Positions 1-5,990 of a DNA stretch of 9,719 nt are shown here, one piece after another (position 1 is the first letter of the stretch; the number at the start of each line of letters is the position of its first letter). This stretch comes from Schleiferiaceae bacterium. Its GTDB lineage: Bacteria; Bacteroidota; Bacteroidia; Flavobacteriales; Schleiferiaceae. The position numbers were made by a program, and so were the translations under genes. The stretch is from NCBI GenBank assembly GCA_023260615.1, contig JALQUY010000009.1, positions 7,233-16,951 on the forward strand, given 5' to 3'. The notes beneath the pieces are model-generated. The model worked only from the letters and a program-made list of their open reading frames with translations. It had not been told where the DNA came from and made no database searches.

Positions 1-1089
1 TTGGCCACCCTTCCCACGTTGAAGCACATCGTGGAAAATGGAGGCAAAGCGGTGATTCTATCGCACTTGGGTCGTCCCAAAGCGGCACCCGAGGCCAAGT
101 ATAGCCTACGACCAGTGGCGGAAGCCTTAGCCGTACGCCTCGGTCAGCCCGTGGCATTTTGTGATGAGGCCATTGGTCCCAAAGCCGATGCAGCCGTGGC
201 AGCACTCGAAAATGGCGAGGTTCTCCTGCTCGAAAACGTGCGCTTCTATCCAGGCGAAGAAAGTGGGGACGAAGCCTTTGCGTCTGAACTCGCCAAGCAT
301 GGCGATTGCTATGTGAACGACGCCTTCGGCACCGCGCACCGCGCACACGCAAGCACTACGGTAGTCGCCAAGCACTTCCCTGGAAAATGTGCTTTTGGCT
401 ATGTGATGGCGGCGGAAATTGAAAACGTTGACCGCGTGCTGGTCAGCAGCGAAAAGCCAGCTCTAGCCATCGTAGGCGGATCCAAAGTGTCCAGCAAGAT
501 TGACATTTTGCAGCGCTTAATGGACCGCGTTGATGAAATCATCATCGGCGGAGGCATGTCCTTCACCTTTATCAAAGCACAAGGCGGCGAAGTAGGTCAG
601 AGCATCTGCGAGTTGGACCACCTTCAAACGGCCTTGGATATCTTGGCGCTCGCCAAGGAAAAGAATGTGGCCATTCACCTTCCGACCGATGTGATTGCGG
701 CGGACGATTTTGCCCCAAATGCCAACACCCAGATCTGCCCCATCCACGCCATTCCAGCCGACTGGCAAGGCTTAGACGCTGGCCCCGAAAGCCGCGAAGC
801 GTTCAAGAAAGTGGTCGCCAACGCTAAAACCCTTCTTTGGAACGGCCCCTTGGGTGTGTTTGAAATGGAGGCCTTTGCCGGAGGAACCAAAGAGGTGGGC
901 CTCGCCATTGCAGAAGCCACGGAAAAAGGACTCTTTAGCCTCGTGGGCGGTGGCGATTCGGTTTCGGCCGTAGAACAATTTGGTCTCGCAGATCGCATGA
1001 GCTACATCTCCACAGGAGGAGGCGCCATGTTGGAGTACTTGGAGGGAAAAACGCTTCCAGGCATTCAAGCCATCTTGGACTTCGCTTAA
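1..1089 (+). CDS. pgk: phosphoglycerate kinase, 5'-truncated by the window edge
   Basis: Transfers phosphate from 1,3-bisphosphoglycerate to ADP, giving 3-phosphoglycerate and ATP in cytosolic glycolysis, and the reverse in gluconeogenesis. The window holds 362 codons. Fragment residues show the substrate-binding SHLGRP (21-26), ENVRF (78-82), the N-domain DAFGTAHRAHAS (107-118), GGSKVSSKI (159-167) leading into the C domain, WNGPLGVFE (280-288) and the nucleotide-binding GGGDS (316-320) followed by STGGGA (337-342). Full-length family members have about 390-400 residues and begin with an RVDFNVP-type segment that is absent here. About 35 residues therefore lie before the window, and the TTG at base 1 is an internal Leu codon, not a start. 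The gene ends with TAA, followed by a hairpin and convergent cvpA. Identification is secure. Confidence 0.97.
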   Translation: MATLPTLKHIVENGGKAVILSHLGRPKAAPEAKYSLRPVAEALAVRLGQPVAFCDEAIGPKADAAVAALENGEVLLLENVRFYPGEESGDEAFASELAKHGDCYVNDAFGTAHRAHASTTVVAKHFPGKCAFGYVMAAEIENVDRVLVSSEKPALAIVGGSKVSSKIDILQRLMDRVDEIIIGGGMSFTFIKAQGGEVGQSICELDHLQTALDILALAKEKNVAIHLPTDVIAADDFAPNANTQICPIHAIPADWQGLDAGPESREAFKKVVANAKTLLWNGPLGVFEMEAFAGGTKEVGLAIAEATEKGLFSLVGGGDSVSAVEQFGLADRMSYISTGGGAMLEYLEGKTLPGIQAILDFA

Positions 1090-1105
1090 AGAACGCATGA
1101 GAATG

Positions 1106-1136
1106 GTGTTTTAAGCGTTTTAAGCGCTTAAAACAC
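1106..1136. terminator. bidirectional terminator-like hairpin between pgk and cvpA
   Basis: A perfect 12-bp inverted repeat (1106-1117 and 1125-1136) flanks a 7-nt spacer. The right arm ends one base before the cvpA stop codon on the minus strand. It sits in the only gap between two convergent genes, so it probably ends both transcripts. The arms are AT-rich and no long T-tract follows on either strand, so it may be a weak or Rho-aided terminator. Internally it consists of two direct GTTTTAAGC units (1108-1116, 1117-1125) and one inverted unit (1126-1134). Confidence 0.6.
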
Positions 1137-1646
1137 TTATTCCGCAGAAGGGCTCAGTTCGGGCAAATACGTTGCGCTAAGGTCCAGCAATTCGTTTTTC
1201 GCACGGTTTAAGCTGCGGTATACCCAGGACTCGCCGGTGAGAGGTTCGGAAATAGCAAATCGAGGCACTACCAAGTCGGCATACGCTGCCCAAATGAGGG
1301 CAGTAAAGACGATGCCTTTTGCCAAGCCGCTTACACCGCCCAGCAACCGGTTGGCCCAACCTAGCCAAACGAGCTTGAGCACCTTGGTGAGTAGTTTACC
1401 CAAGAGGACGACAATCAAGTAACCGCCTAGAAAGAGCACAAACTTTCCGACAAGCGTTGCGTTGGAAATGCCCCATTCGAAAGCATTGGACAGCCAGGCT
1501 CCGGTGGGTTCGGCGTATTTTTGGATCAGGAAGTAGCCAACCGCCAAACCTACGAGACCGGACCACTCGTTGATAAAGCCACGCCAAATGCCGCGGCCCG
1601 TGAAAAAGGCCACTAAGGCGAGTAGAAAAATGTCGACACCATTCAC
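1137..1646 (-). CDS. CvpA family inner-membrane protein
   Basis: Small polytopic membrane protein of the CvpA/colicin V production family. The family is widespread and linked in other bacteria to envelope stress and colicin V export; its molecular role here is unknown. From the GTG at 1646 it has 169 residues, with hydrophobic segments near 4-16, 26-42, 66-88 and 107-123. The hallmark N-terminus NGVDIFLLAL is followed by the charged turn RGIWRGFINEW, as in the family's xxDxxxL...RGxxxG pattern. A basic stretch (84-91) and a polar tail follow. An upstream ATG at 1685 would add 13 residues but overlap the divergent gene at 1662 by 24 bp. The family normally starts just before the xxDI segment, so GTG is preferred. 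The gene is convergent with pgk. Confidence 0.85.
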   Translation of the reverse strand: MNGVDIFLLALVAFFTGRGIWRGFINEWSGLVGLAVGYFLIQKYAEPTGAWLSNAFEWGISNATLVGKFVLFLGGYLIVVLLGKLLTKVLKLVWLGWANRLLGGVSGLAKGIVFTALIWAAYADLVVPRFAISEPLTGESWVYRSLNRAKNELLDLSATYLPELSPSAE

Positions 1647-1661
1647 AGCATCTAAGGTAGG

Positions 1662-2009
1662 ATGAGCGAACCTTTGAAAGAACACTGGGAGCGCGTTGTG
1701 GCGCTATTTACGGAGCGATTTTCTCCCGGGGATCCGATGGACCTGGACGGCATTCTCTTTGCCATTGGCCTTCAAGAGCTCCAAATGCCGCACCAGCGCC
1801 TCCGAAAGGACCACAAAGTGGATGTTTTTCACATTGGAATTTGCCGCTTGCTCGAGCCCTACGGCTACTACAAGTTTGTAGGACGCGATGAGGAGGGCTG
1901 GCCACATTTTGAGGTTTTGGAACCTCTACCCCACTTGCCTCCTGGACATCAATCGCGCTTGATGAAGGAGGCTGTCATTTCCTACTGCCAAGTTCAAGGC
2001 TGGATTTGA
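1662..2009 (+). CDS. conserved hypothetical protein, 115 residues
   Basis: Soluble, acidic 115-residue protein with no signal peptide or membrane segment, and no function that I can name. It resembles a small uncharacterised protein recurrent in Bacteroidota. Notable segments are DLDGILFAIGLQEL (27-40), a mid-protein KDHKVDVFHIGICRLLEPYGYY (49-70) and GRDEEGWPHFE (74-84), which are compositionally unlike low-complexity or spurious reading frames. The helix-rich N-terminal half and the aromatic, acidic middle suggest one compact domain. A purine-rich AAGGTAGG sits immediately before the ATG and could serve as a ribosome-binding site, although this phylum often lacks them. It is divergent from cvpA, with only 15 bp between starts if cvpA uses GTG. 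No terminator with a T-tract follows it on the plus strand. Confidence 0.8.
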   Translation: MSEPLKEHWERVVALFTERFSPGDPMDLDGILFAIGLQELQMPHQRLRKDHKVDVFHIGICRLLEPYGYYKFVGRDEEGWPHFEVLEPLPHLPPGHQSRLMKEAVISYCQVQGWI

Positions 2010-2012
2010 AGC

Positions 2013-2044
2013 AAAAAAAACGCCCGACTCGGGGGAGTCAGGCG
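2013..2044 (-). terminator. intrinsic terminator of the lipoprotein operon
   Basis: On the minus strand a 10-bp stem, CGCCTGACTC paired with GAGTCGGGCG (one U-G wobble) around a CCCC loop (2021-2044), is followed directly by eight Ts (complement of the A-run 2013-2020). This is a textbook rho-independent terminator starting 30 nt after the stop of the downstream lipoprotein gene. The T-tract is only on the minus-strand side, so it serves that operon rather than the plus-strand gene ending at 2009. Confidence 0.9.
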
Positions 2045-2074
2045 ATGTAAGCGTTTAAAACGACTTAAAGGATT

Positions 2075-2461
2075 TTAGCAACCTGCGCTACCGTTGGTGT
2101 AGGGCAACACCACAATCTTCATCACGACGGTGCTGTCGGGTTCCAATTTGAGGTAGCCACAGCCGAAGACCACAGGAGGATTGTCGCCTTTTTGGGCGGT
2201 AATCTGCAGAACGGCAGGCATGGTGTATTCAAACACGTCGTCGCCCGAATCGTTGCGCATGATTCCATCAATGCCGGTATGGCCTTGGTAATCAGGAATA
2301 GCATTCACAACAGGAGCAGTAGCGCGCACGTAGGCGTTCTGAATGGGGATGCCATTTTCGTCCACCACTTCCACTTTGAAGCTGTACACGGGAGCGTCCT
2401 TCTTGGTACATGCGGCAAAGCTCAAGCCAGCGGCCAACAGGGTGAAAAGAATGCGTTTCAT
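2075..2461 (-). CDS. small putative lipoprotein, second gene of a tandem pair
   Basis: A 128-residue protein with a lipoprotein signal peptide: MKRILFTLLAAGLSFAAC, with the lipid-attachment Cys at 18. The mature part looks all-beta. It begins SFKVEVVDENGIPIQNAYVR (27-46), resembling the start of carboxypeptidase-regulatory or Ig-like sandwich domains, and has a Cys at 101 (FGCGYL) and a terminal Cys at 128. Function unknown. It is clearly paralogous to the gene just upstream, sharing PIQNAxVRxxAP, a later GxDG, an AxKG segment, a GCxY segment and a Cys at or near the C-terminus. The chosen ATG overlaps the upstream stop as ATGA, implying translational coupling. A TTG three codons earlier is possible but less likely. 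The +2 to +5 residues TKKD are not a strong surface-export signal. Confidence 0.85.
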   Translation of the reverse strand: MKRILFTLLAAGLSFAACTKKDAPVYSFKVEVVDENGIPIQNAYVRATAPVVNAIPDYQGHTGIDGIMRNDSGDDVFEYTMPAVLQITAQKGDNPPVVFGCGYLKLEPDSTVVMKIVVLPYTNGSAGC

Positions 2462-2856
2462 TGGGGACAACCGTTATTTAAATCGCCGAATGGCTTCATG
2501 AAGACAATGATTTCTGCCGTGGAGGCCTTGGTCACGTGCACATAGCTGCATCCGCGCCAGCCACCCTTGGCCGCTTCCACGTCCAAAAATGCCTCGCCGT
2601 CAAACTTGAAACTAGGCTCGCACCAGCCATCGACGCCCGAGTAGCGGTAGTAGCTGCCCTGGGTGTTAGGATCAGTAAACAAGGTGTTTGTTCCTGGAGC
2701 GAACAGGCGCACCAAGGCATTTTGGATGGGTACAGAATCTTGATTCATGACCCGAACCCGAACCTGGGAACGCGTATCTTCCTCCTTGCAACTGGTACTC
2801 AGTCCAAGAATTCCGAAGAAAATGATACTCCATAGGAGTGTTTTGTTGAGCTTCAT
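2458..2856 (-). CDS. small putative surface lipoprotein, first gene of a tandem pair
   Basis: A 132-residue protein with signal peptide MKLNKTLLWSIIFFGILGLS and lipobox STSC (lipid Cys 23). The residues after the Cys are KEED, which fits the Bacteroidota lipoprotein export signal described in Capnocytophaga and Flavobacterium (basic residue then acidic residues). The mature protein is therefore probably exposed on the outer-membrane surface. The body is beta-rich: QVRVRVMNQDSVPIQNALVR (31-50), YRYSGVDGWCEP (70-81), GGWRGCSYVHV (98-108), and a Cys at 130 near the end. No function can be assigned. The reading frame is open upstream to 2937, but the ATG at 2856 precedes the signal peptide and lies about 35 nt downstream of a TATATTTG box. 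It forms an operon with its paralogue downstream (4-nt ATGA overlap). Confidence 0.87.
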   Translation of the reverse strand: MKLNKTLLWSIIFFGILGLSTSCKEEDTRSQVRVRVMNQDSVPIQNALVRLFAPGTNTLFTDPNTQGSYYRYSGVDGWCEPSFKFDGEAFLDVEAAKGGWRGCSYVHVTKASTAEIIVFMKPFGDLNNGCPQ

Positions 2857-2876
2857 CCGGGTATGCAATAGTTTTG
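2846..2876 (+). promoter_or_regulatory. Bacteroidota-type promoter for pheS
   Basis: A TTG at 2846-2848 is separated by 20 nt from TAGTTTTG at 2869-2876. This matches the Bacteroidota housekeeping promoter pattern TTG-N(17-23)-TAnnTTTG exactly. Transcription would begin about 5 nt later, giving a leader of some 30 nt before the pheS ATG at 2914. The -33 element lies inside the lipoprotein coding sequence on the other strand. Confidence 0.65.
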
Positions 2877-2890
2877 CGCTCAGCGCAGAG

Positions 2891-2898
2891 CAAATATA
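2891..2898 (-). promoter_or_regulatory. -7 box of the lipoprotein operon promoter
   Basis: Read on the minus strand, 2898-2891 is TATATTTG, an exact match to the Bacteroidota -7 consensus TAnnTTTG, and the lipoprotein ATG lies about 35 nt downstream at 2856. No TTG is found at the expected -33 position, which falls inside the first codons of pheS, so this end is less certain. It overlaps the footprint expected for polymerase on the pheS promoter. Confidence 0.5.
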
Positions 2899-2913
2899 AA
2901 CGATTCCTTTCCC

Positions 2914-3930
2914 ATGCTGGAAATCATTGAGAAACACATCGCCACCGTCGCTTCAACGACGTTGGACAGCCCAGAAGCGGCAGAAAACTTCCGAATTCAC
3001 TACCTCGGCAAGAAGGGAATTTTGCAAGCGCTTTTTGCAGACTTTAAAAACGTTCCCGGCGACCAAAAGCGCGCGGTGGGCCAAAGCCTAAACCAGCTGA
3101 AAACCGCTGTGGAAGCGGCTTTAGCAAGTGTTCAAACGGCAGCCCCCAGCAAGAAAAAAGGTCCCTCGGAGGATTACAGCCGACCCGGCTATGCGGCACT
3201 TCCCGGCGCCCACCACCCCATTTCTTTGGTGCGAAATGAAATCGTTTCCATCTTCGAACGCATGGGCTTTGCCGTGGCGCAAGGTCCTGAGATGGAGGAC
3301 GATTGGCACAACTTTTCGGCGTTAAACTTCCCGCCCGAACACCCTGCGCGCGACATGCAGGACACGTTTTTCTTGGCGAAAGACCCCGATTGGGCCCTCC
3401 GAACGCACACCTCAAGCGTTCAAGTTCGGACCATGGAGTCGCAAAAACCGCCTATTCGCATCATAGCCCCAGGCCGTGTATTCCGAAATGAAGCCATTTC
3501 GAGCCGCTCGCACTGCGTTTTCCACCAAGTGGAAGGCCTTTACATCGATAAAAATGTCTCCTTTGCGGATTTGAAGCAAACGCTTTTGGCCTTTGCCCAA
3601 GCCTTCTTTGGCGAAAAAACGGAAATCCGCCTCCGCCCGAGTTACTTCCCCTTCACGGAGCCCAGCGCCGAAATGGATATCTGGTGGGGCCTCGAAAACG
3701 AAGTGGACTACCGCATGACTAAGGGCACGGGTTGGCTGGAAATTATGGGCTGCGGAATGGTAGACCCTGCCGTACTCGAATCTTGCGGCATTGATCCTAC
3801 GGAATACAGTGGCTACGCCTTTGGTATGGGCATCGAGCGCATTGCGATGCAACGCTTCCAAATCCCCGATATCCGCGCTTTTTACGAAAACGATTTGCGC
3901 TTCTTGCGCAATTTCCAAGGGGCGCTCTAG
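2914..3930 (+). CDS. pheS: phenylalanine--tRNA ligase alpha subunit
   Basis: Catalytic alpha subunit of the alpha2-beta2 class II enzyme that charges tRNA-Phe in the cytosol. It has 338 residues, close to the usual 330-345. The N-terminal coiled-coil arm (about 1-85) contains YLGKKGIL (30-37). The catalytic core follows: motif 1 region HHPISLVRNEI (100-110), GPEMEDDWHNFSALN (124-138), the HPARDMQDTF segment (143-152), THTSSVQVRTM (164-174), motif 2 GRVFRNEAIS (187-196) with HQVEGLY (204-210), RPSYFPFTEPSAE (241-253) and motif 3 FGMGIERIAM (303-312). Ala302 matches the E. coli Ala294 position that limits the size of the amino-acid pocket. The beta-subunit gene pheT does not follow, as is common in this phylum. 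It is transcribed alone from a promoter facing the lipoprotein operon. Confidence 0.97.
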   Translation: MLEIIEKHIATVASTTLDSPEAAENFRIHYLGKKGILQALFADFKNVPGDQKRAVGQSLNQLKTAVEAALASVQTAAPSKKKGPSEDYSRPGYAALPGAHHPISLVRNEIVSIFERMGFAVAQGPEMEDDWHNFSALNFPPEHPARDMQDTFFLAKDPDWALRTHTSSVQVRTMESQKPPIRIIAPGRVFRNEAISSRSHCVFHQVEGLYIDKNVSFADLKQTLLAFAQAFFGEKTEIRLRPSYFPFTEPSAEMDIWWGLENEVDYRMTKGTGWLEIMGCGMVDPAVLESCGIDPTEYSGYAFGMGIERIAMQRFQIPDIRAFYENDLRFLRNFQGAL

Positions 3931-3931
3931 G

Positions 3932-3987
3932 GGGTTGAAGGGTCTAAGGGTTTAAGGGTTGAAGTGTAAAAGGGCCTAAGGGTTCAA
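3932..3987 (+). repeat. seven tandem 8-bp repeats, consensus GGGTTTAA
   Basis: Seven uninterrupted octamers in register: GGGTTGAA, GGGTCTAA, GGGTTTAA, GGGTTGAA, GTGTAAAA, GGGCCTAA, GGGTTCAA. The array starts one base after the pheS stop codon. Variation is mostly confined to positions 5 and 6, with one degenerate unit (3964-3971). Inverted copies lie at 4005-4021. This is too short and has no spacers, so it is not a CRISPR array. Confidence 0.85.
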
Positions 3988-4025
3988 AAGCGAACACGCT
4001 TCTTCCCTTAGACCCTTTAACTTTT
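3934..4025 (+). terminator. hairpin-forming terminator region after pheS
   Basis: Two alternative long stems can form with the right arm at 4005-4021. One uses 3934-3950 (17 bp with a single G-T wobble). The other uses 3970-3982 (13 positions with one mismatch) and encloses a small inner hairpin, AAGCG-AACA-CGCTT (3988-4001). The right arm is followed by TTTT (4022-4025). The position between convergent pheS and pyk and the T-run support transcription termination on the plus strand. It may also stop read-through from pyk. Confidence 0.55.
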
Positions 4026-4035
4026 CTACCAAAGA

Positions 4036-4053
4036 GCGTTGCGGATGCAACGC
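4036..4053 (-). terminator. short hairpin after pyk, probable terminator
   Basis: A perfect 7-bp stem, GCGTTGC paired with GCAACGC around a 4-nt loop, starts 8 nt past the pyk stop codon on the minus strand and is followed by TCTTTGG. The T-run is short, so the terminator is probably modest and backed up by the repeat-derived hairpin further on. Confidence 0.5.
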
Positions 4054-4061
4054 GAGTTAGC

Positions 4062-5480
4062 TTATTCCCCTACCTTCTTGATCCGCATGGTATTCGTGGT
4101 GCCGCGCTTCATGATGGGCATACTGGCCAATTGGATGATGTAATCGCCCTCTTCGACGAGCTTTTCGTCTCGAAGTTTTTGGGTAATGTCCATCATGGTT
4201 TGGTCCGTGGATTCCATGCTGTCGTAGTAGAAGCCGCAAACGCCCCAGTACAAACTGATTTTATTCAGGATGGACTTGTTGGATGTGAAGGCGTAGACGT
4301 TGCTTTTTGGGCGGAACGAAGAAATCAACTGGGCGGAATAGCCAGAGAAGGTCAACGTCGTTATGGCAGATGCTTCTACGAGGTTGGCCATTTTCGCGGC
4401 TTGGAAGCAGATAGCATTGTTGACAAAGCGCTCGTCTTGTTTCTTGGGCTTGCGTTCCTTAATGTGGTTGACTCCTGAAGATTCGGCGGCGGCCACAATT
4501 TTGGCCATGGTGGCGACAACCTCCACGGGGTATTTGCCCACAGACGTTTCGCCCGAAAGCATTACCGCATCTGCGCCGTCCAACACAGCGTTAGCGACGT
4601 CATTGACTTCCGCACGGCTAGGGGTCATGCTGTCGATCATGCTCTCCATCATTTGGGTCGCAACGATTACAGGCTTGGCGCGCTCTACGGCTTTGGCCAC
4701 GATCATTTTTTGAATCATGGGCACCGACTCCAAGGGAACTTCGACCCCAAGGTCGCCGCGAGCCACCATCACACCGTCGGTTTCGTCTAAAATGCGCTCG
4801 ATGTCAGAAACTGCTTCGGGCTTTTCAATTTTGGCGATGATGCCAGCGTTGTTTTTGTTCTTGTTCAATATGGCGCGCAACTCTTTGATGTCCTGAGCGT
4901 TGCGAACAAAACTCAAACCAATCCAGTCTACACCTTCTTCCATGGCTACTTCGAGGTCAGCCAAGTCTTTTTCGGTCAAACAAGGAAGTGAAACGCGGGT
5001 GTTGGGCAGGTTGACGCCCTTCTTGGACTTCAGGGGGCCGCCTTGAACGACTTCTGTAACGACCTCGTCTTTGCGGTTGGTAGAAATGACGCGCATCATC
5101 AATTTGCCATCGTCAAGCAAAATGGTTTCGCCAGGATTTACATCGTTGGGGAAGGCTTGGTAGGTCATGTAGACGCGTTCCTTGGTGCCCTCGCACTTCG
5201 TGTTCGTAAACGTGACAATATCGCCAGGGTTGACCACAGCGCCTTCTTCCACATTGCCGACGCGGAGCTTTGGGCCCTGCAAATCGGCCAAGATAGCGGC
5301 ATGCATGCCGGTACGATCAAGGATGCCTCGGATGGTTTGAATCGTACCGCGGTGCTGCTCGTGGCTGCCGTGTGAAAAGTTTACGCGAAAGACGTTAACG
5401 CCAGCGCGCAACATGCCTTCTAGGACGGCCGCATCTGAGGAGGCAGGTCCGAGGGTGGCTACAATTTTCGTTCGTTTCAT
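4062..5480 (-). CDS. pyk: pyruvate kinase
   Basis: Converts phosphoenolpyruvate and ADP to pyruvate and ATP, the last step of glycolysis, in the cytosol. It has 472 residues, a normal bacterial length. Visible features: KIVATLGPAS (5-14) and RVNFSHG (32-38), which bind substrate and metal; DLQGPKLR (66-73) at the A/B domain junction; B domain about 70-165; the family signature IIAKIEKPEAV (214-224) with catalytic Lys217 and metal ligand Glu219; ARGDLG (240-245) with metal ligand Asp243; and ATQMMESM...PSRAEVNDVANAV (274-299). The C-terminal allosteric domain runs from about residue 340 to the end. It is the last gene of the acpP operon, 6 nt after the IPExxxVDY-like gene, an arrangement typical of the phylum. 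ATG is the only sensible start. Confidence 0.97.
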   Translation of the reverse strand: MKRTKIVATLGPASSDAAVLEGMLRAGVNVFRVNFSHGSHEQHRGTIQTIRGILDRTGMHAAILADLQGPKLRVGNVEEGAVVNPGDIVTFTNTKCEGTKERVYMTYQAFPNDVNPGETILLDDGKLMMRVISTNRKDEVVTEVVQGGPLKSKKGVNLPNTRVSLPCLTEKDLADLEVAMEEGVDWIGLSFVRNAQDIKELRAILNKNKNNAGIIAKIEKPEAVSDIERILDETDGVMVARGDLGVEVPLESVPMIQKMIVAKAVERAKPVIVATQMMESMIDSMTPSRAEVNDVANAVLDGADAVMLSGETSVGKYPVEVVATMAKIVAAAESSGVNHIKERKPKKQDERFVNNAICFQAAKMANLVEASAITTLTFSGYSAQLISSFRPKSNVYAFTSNKSILNKISLYWGVCGFYYDSMESTDQTMMDITQKLRDEKLVEEGDYIIQLASMPIMKRGTTNTMRIKKVGE

Positions 5481-5486
5481 GAATTC

Positions 5487-5990
5487 TTATACTTCGGTGT
5501 TCAGCGGTTCAAAGAGAAAGTTCTCTCGTTCGCGAAGGGTAGACCAAGGGAGGATGTTTTGCCCCACGACTCCAGGAATGGAGGCGATTCGGCGTTGCAA
5601 AATTACCATTTCCTGCGGAGATAGCTCGGGTTCCACGATTAAGAGCGCGTGAAGATTCTTGGGTTTTTGAATTAAAACGCGCTTTGGGGCCTCTGTGACT
5701 TCTTCCGAAAACAAATCTACAGCGGCGCTTGCGGGAGCCTCTATCCATGTGCTGGATTCGGGCGCGTTCCACAGTAGCGAGACGTCCAGGCCGTGGCACA
5801 GCCCGCGGTACAGGGCGTGGGTGGAATACAAGGGCTTTTGGACACAGCGCCAGTCTTCGTGGCGAATTAAACCCCACGAAAGGCTGCGATTTAGCGCAAA
5901 AACAAGGGAAACATCGCTCAGCGAGGTGCTGAGCCCAAGGACGCTGGGCGGGGGCCCATCATCGACGACGTCGAGTACGAGACGGTTCAC
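5487..5990 (-). CDS. IPExxxVDY family protein, divergent member
   Basis: A 167-residue soluble protein. By position (between rnc and pyk) and layout it belongs to the uncharacterised Bacteroidota family named for an IPExxxVDY motif. Matching features are the N-terminal LVLDVVDDG (4-12), LSTSLSDVSLVFALNRSL (20-37), which fits the family's G-x-x-T-S-x-x-D-Y-x-L-A-x-x-L-N pattern, and a C-terminal ILQRRIASIPGVVG (130-143). The name motif itself is not kept: the aligned segment reads LIQKPKNLHALLIVEPE (106-122). The function of the family is unknown. The start is GTG at 5990, because the conserved LxLDxxDD block follows at once; this makes it overlap the rnc end by 32 nt. A distinct protein in the same slot is the alternative. 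Confidence 0.75.
   Translation of the reverse strand: MNRLVLDVVDDGPPPSVLGLSTSLSDVSLVFALNRSLSWGLIRHEDWRCVQKPLYSTHALYRGLCHGLDVSLLWNAPESSTWIEAPASAAVDLFSEEVTEAPKRVLIQKPKNLHALLIVEPELSPQEMVILQRRIASIPGVVGQNILPWSTLRERENFLFEPLNTEV

Noticed and set aside
2013..2044. Terminator for the plus-strand gene ending at 2009
   Set aside because: The T-tract follows the stem only when read on the minus strand; the plus-strand side continues ATGTAAGCG.
2857..2937. 27-residue extension of the first lipoprotein
   Set aside because: It would bury the signal peptide internally and run through the -7 promoter box; the ATG at 2856 directly precedes the signal sequence.
3412..3918. 168-codon open frame on the minus strand inside pheS
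   Set aside because: It lies wholly antisense to a well-supported pheS, has no recognisable motif, and its openness follows from the codon use of pheS.
3932..4021. CRISPR array or insertion-sequence end
   Set aside because: Units are 8 bp with no spacers, and there is no transposase, target-site duplication or cas gene nearby.
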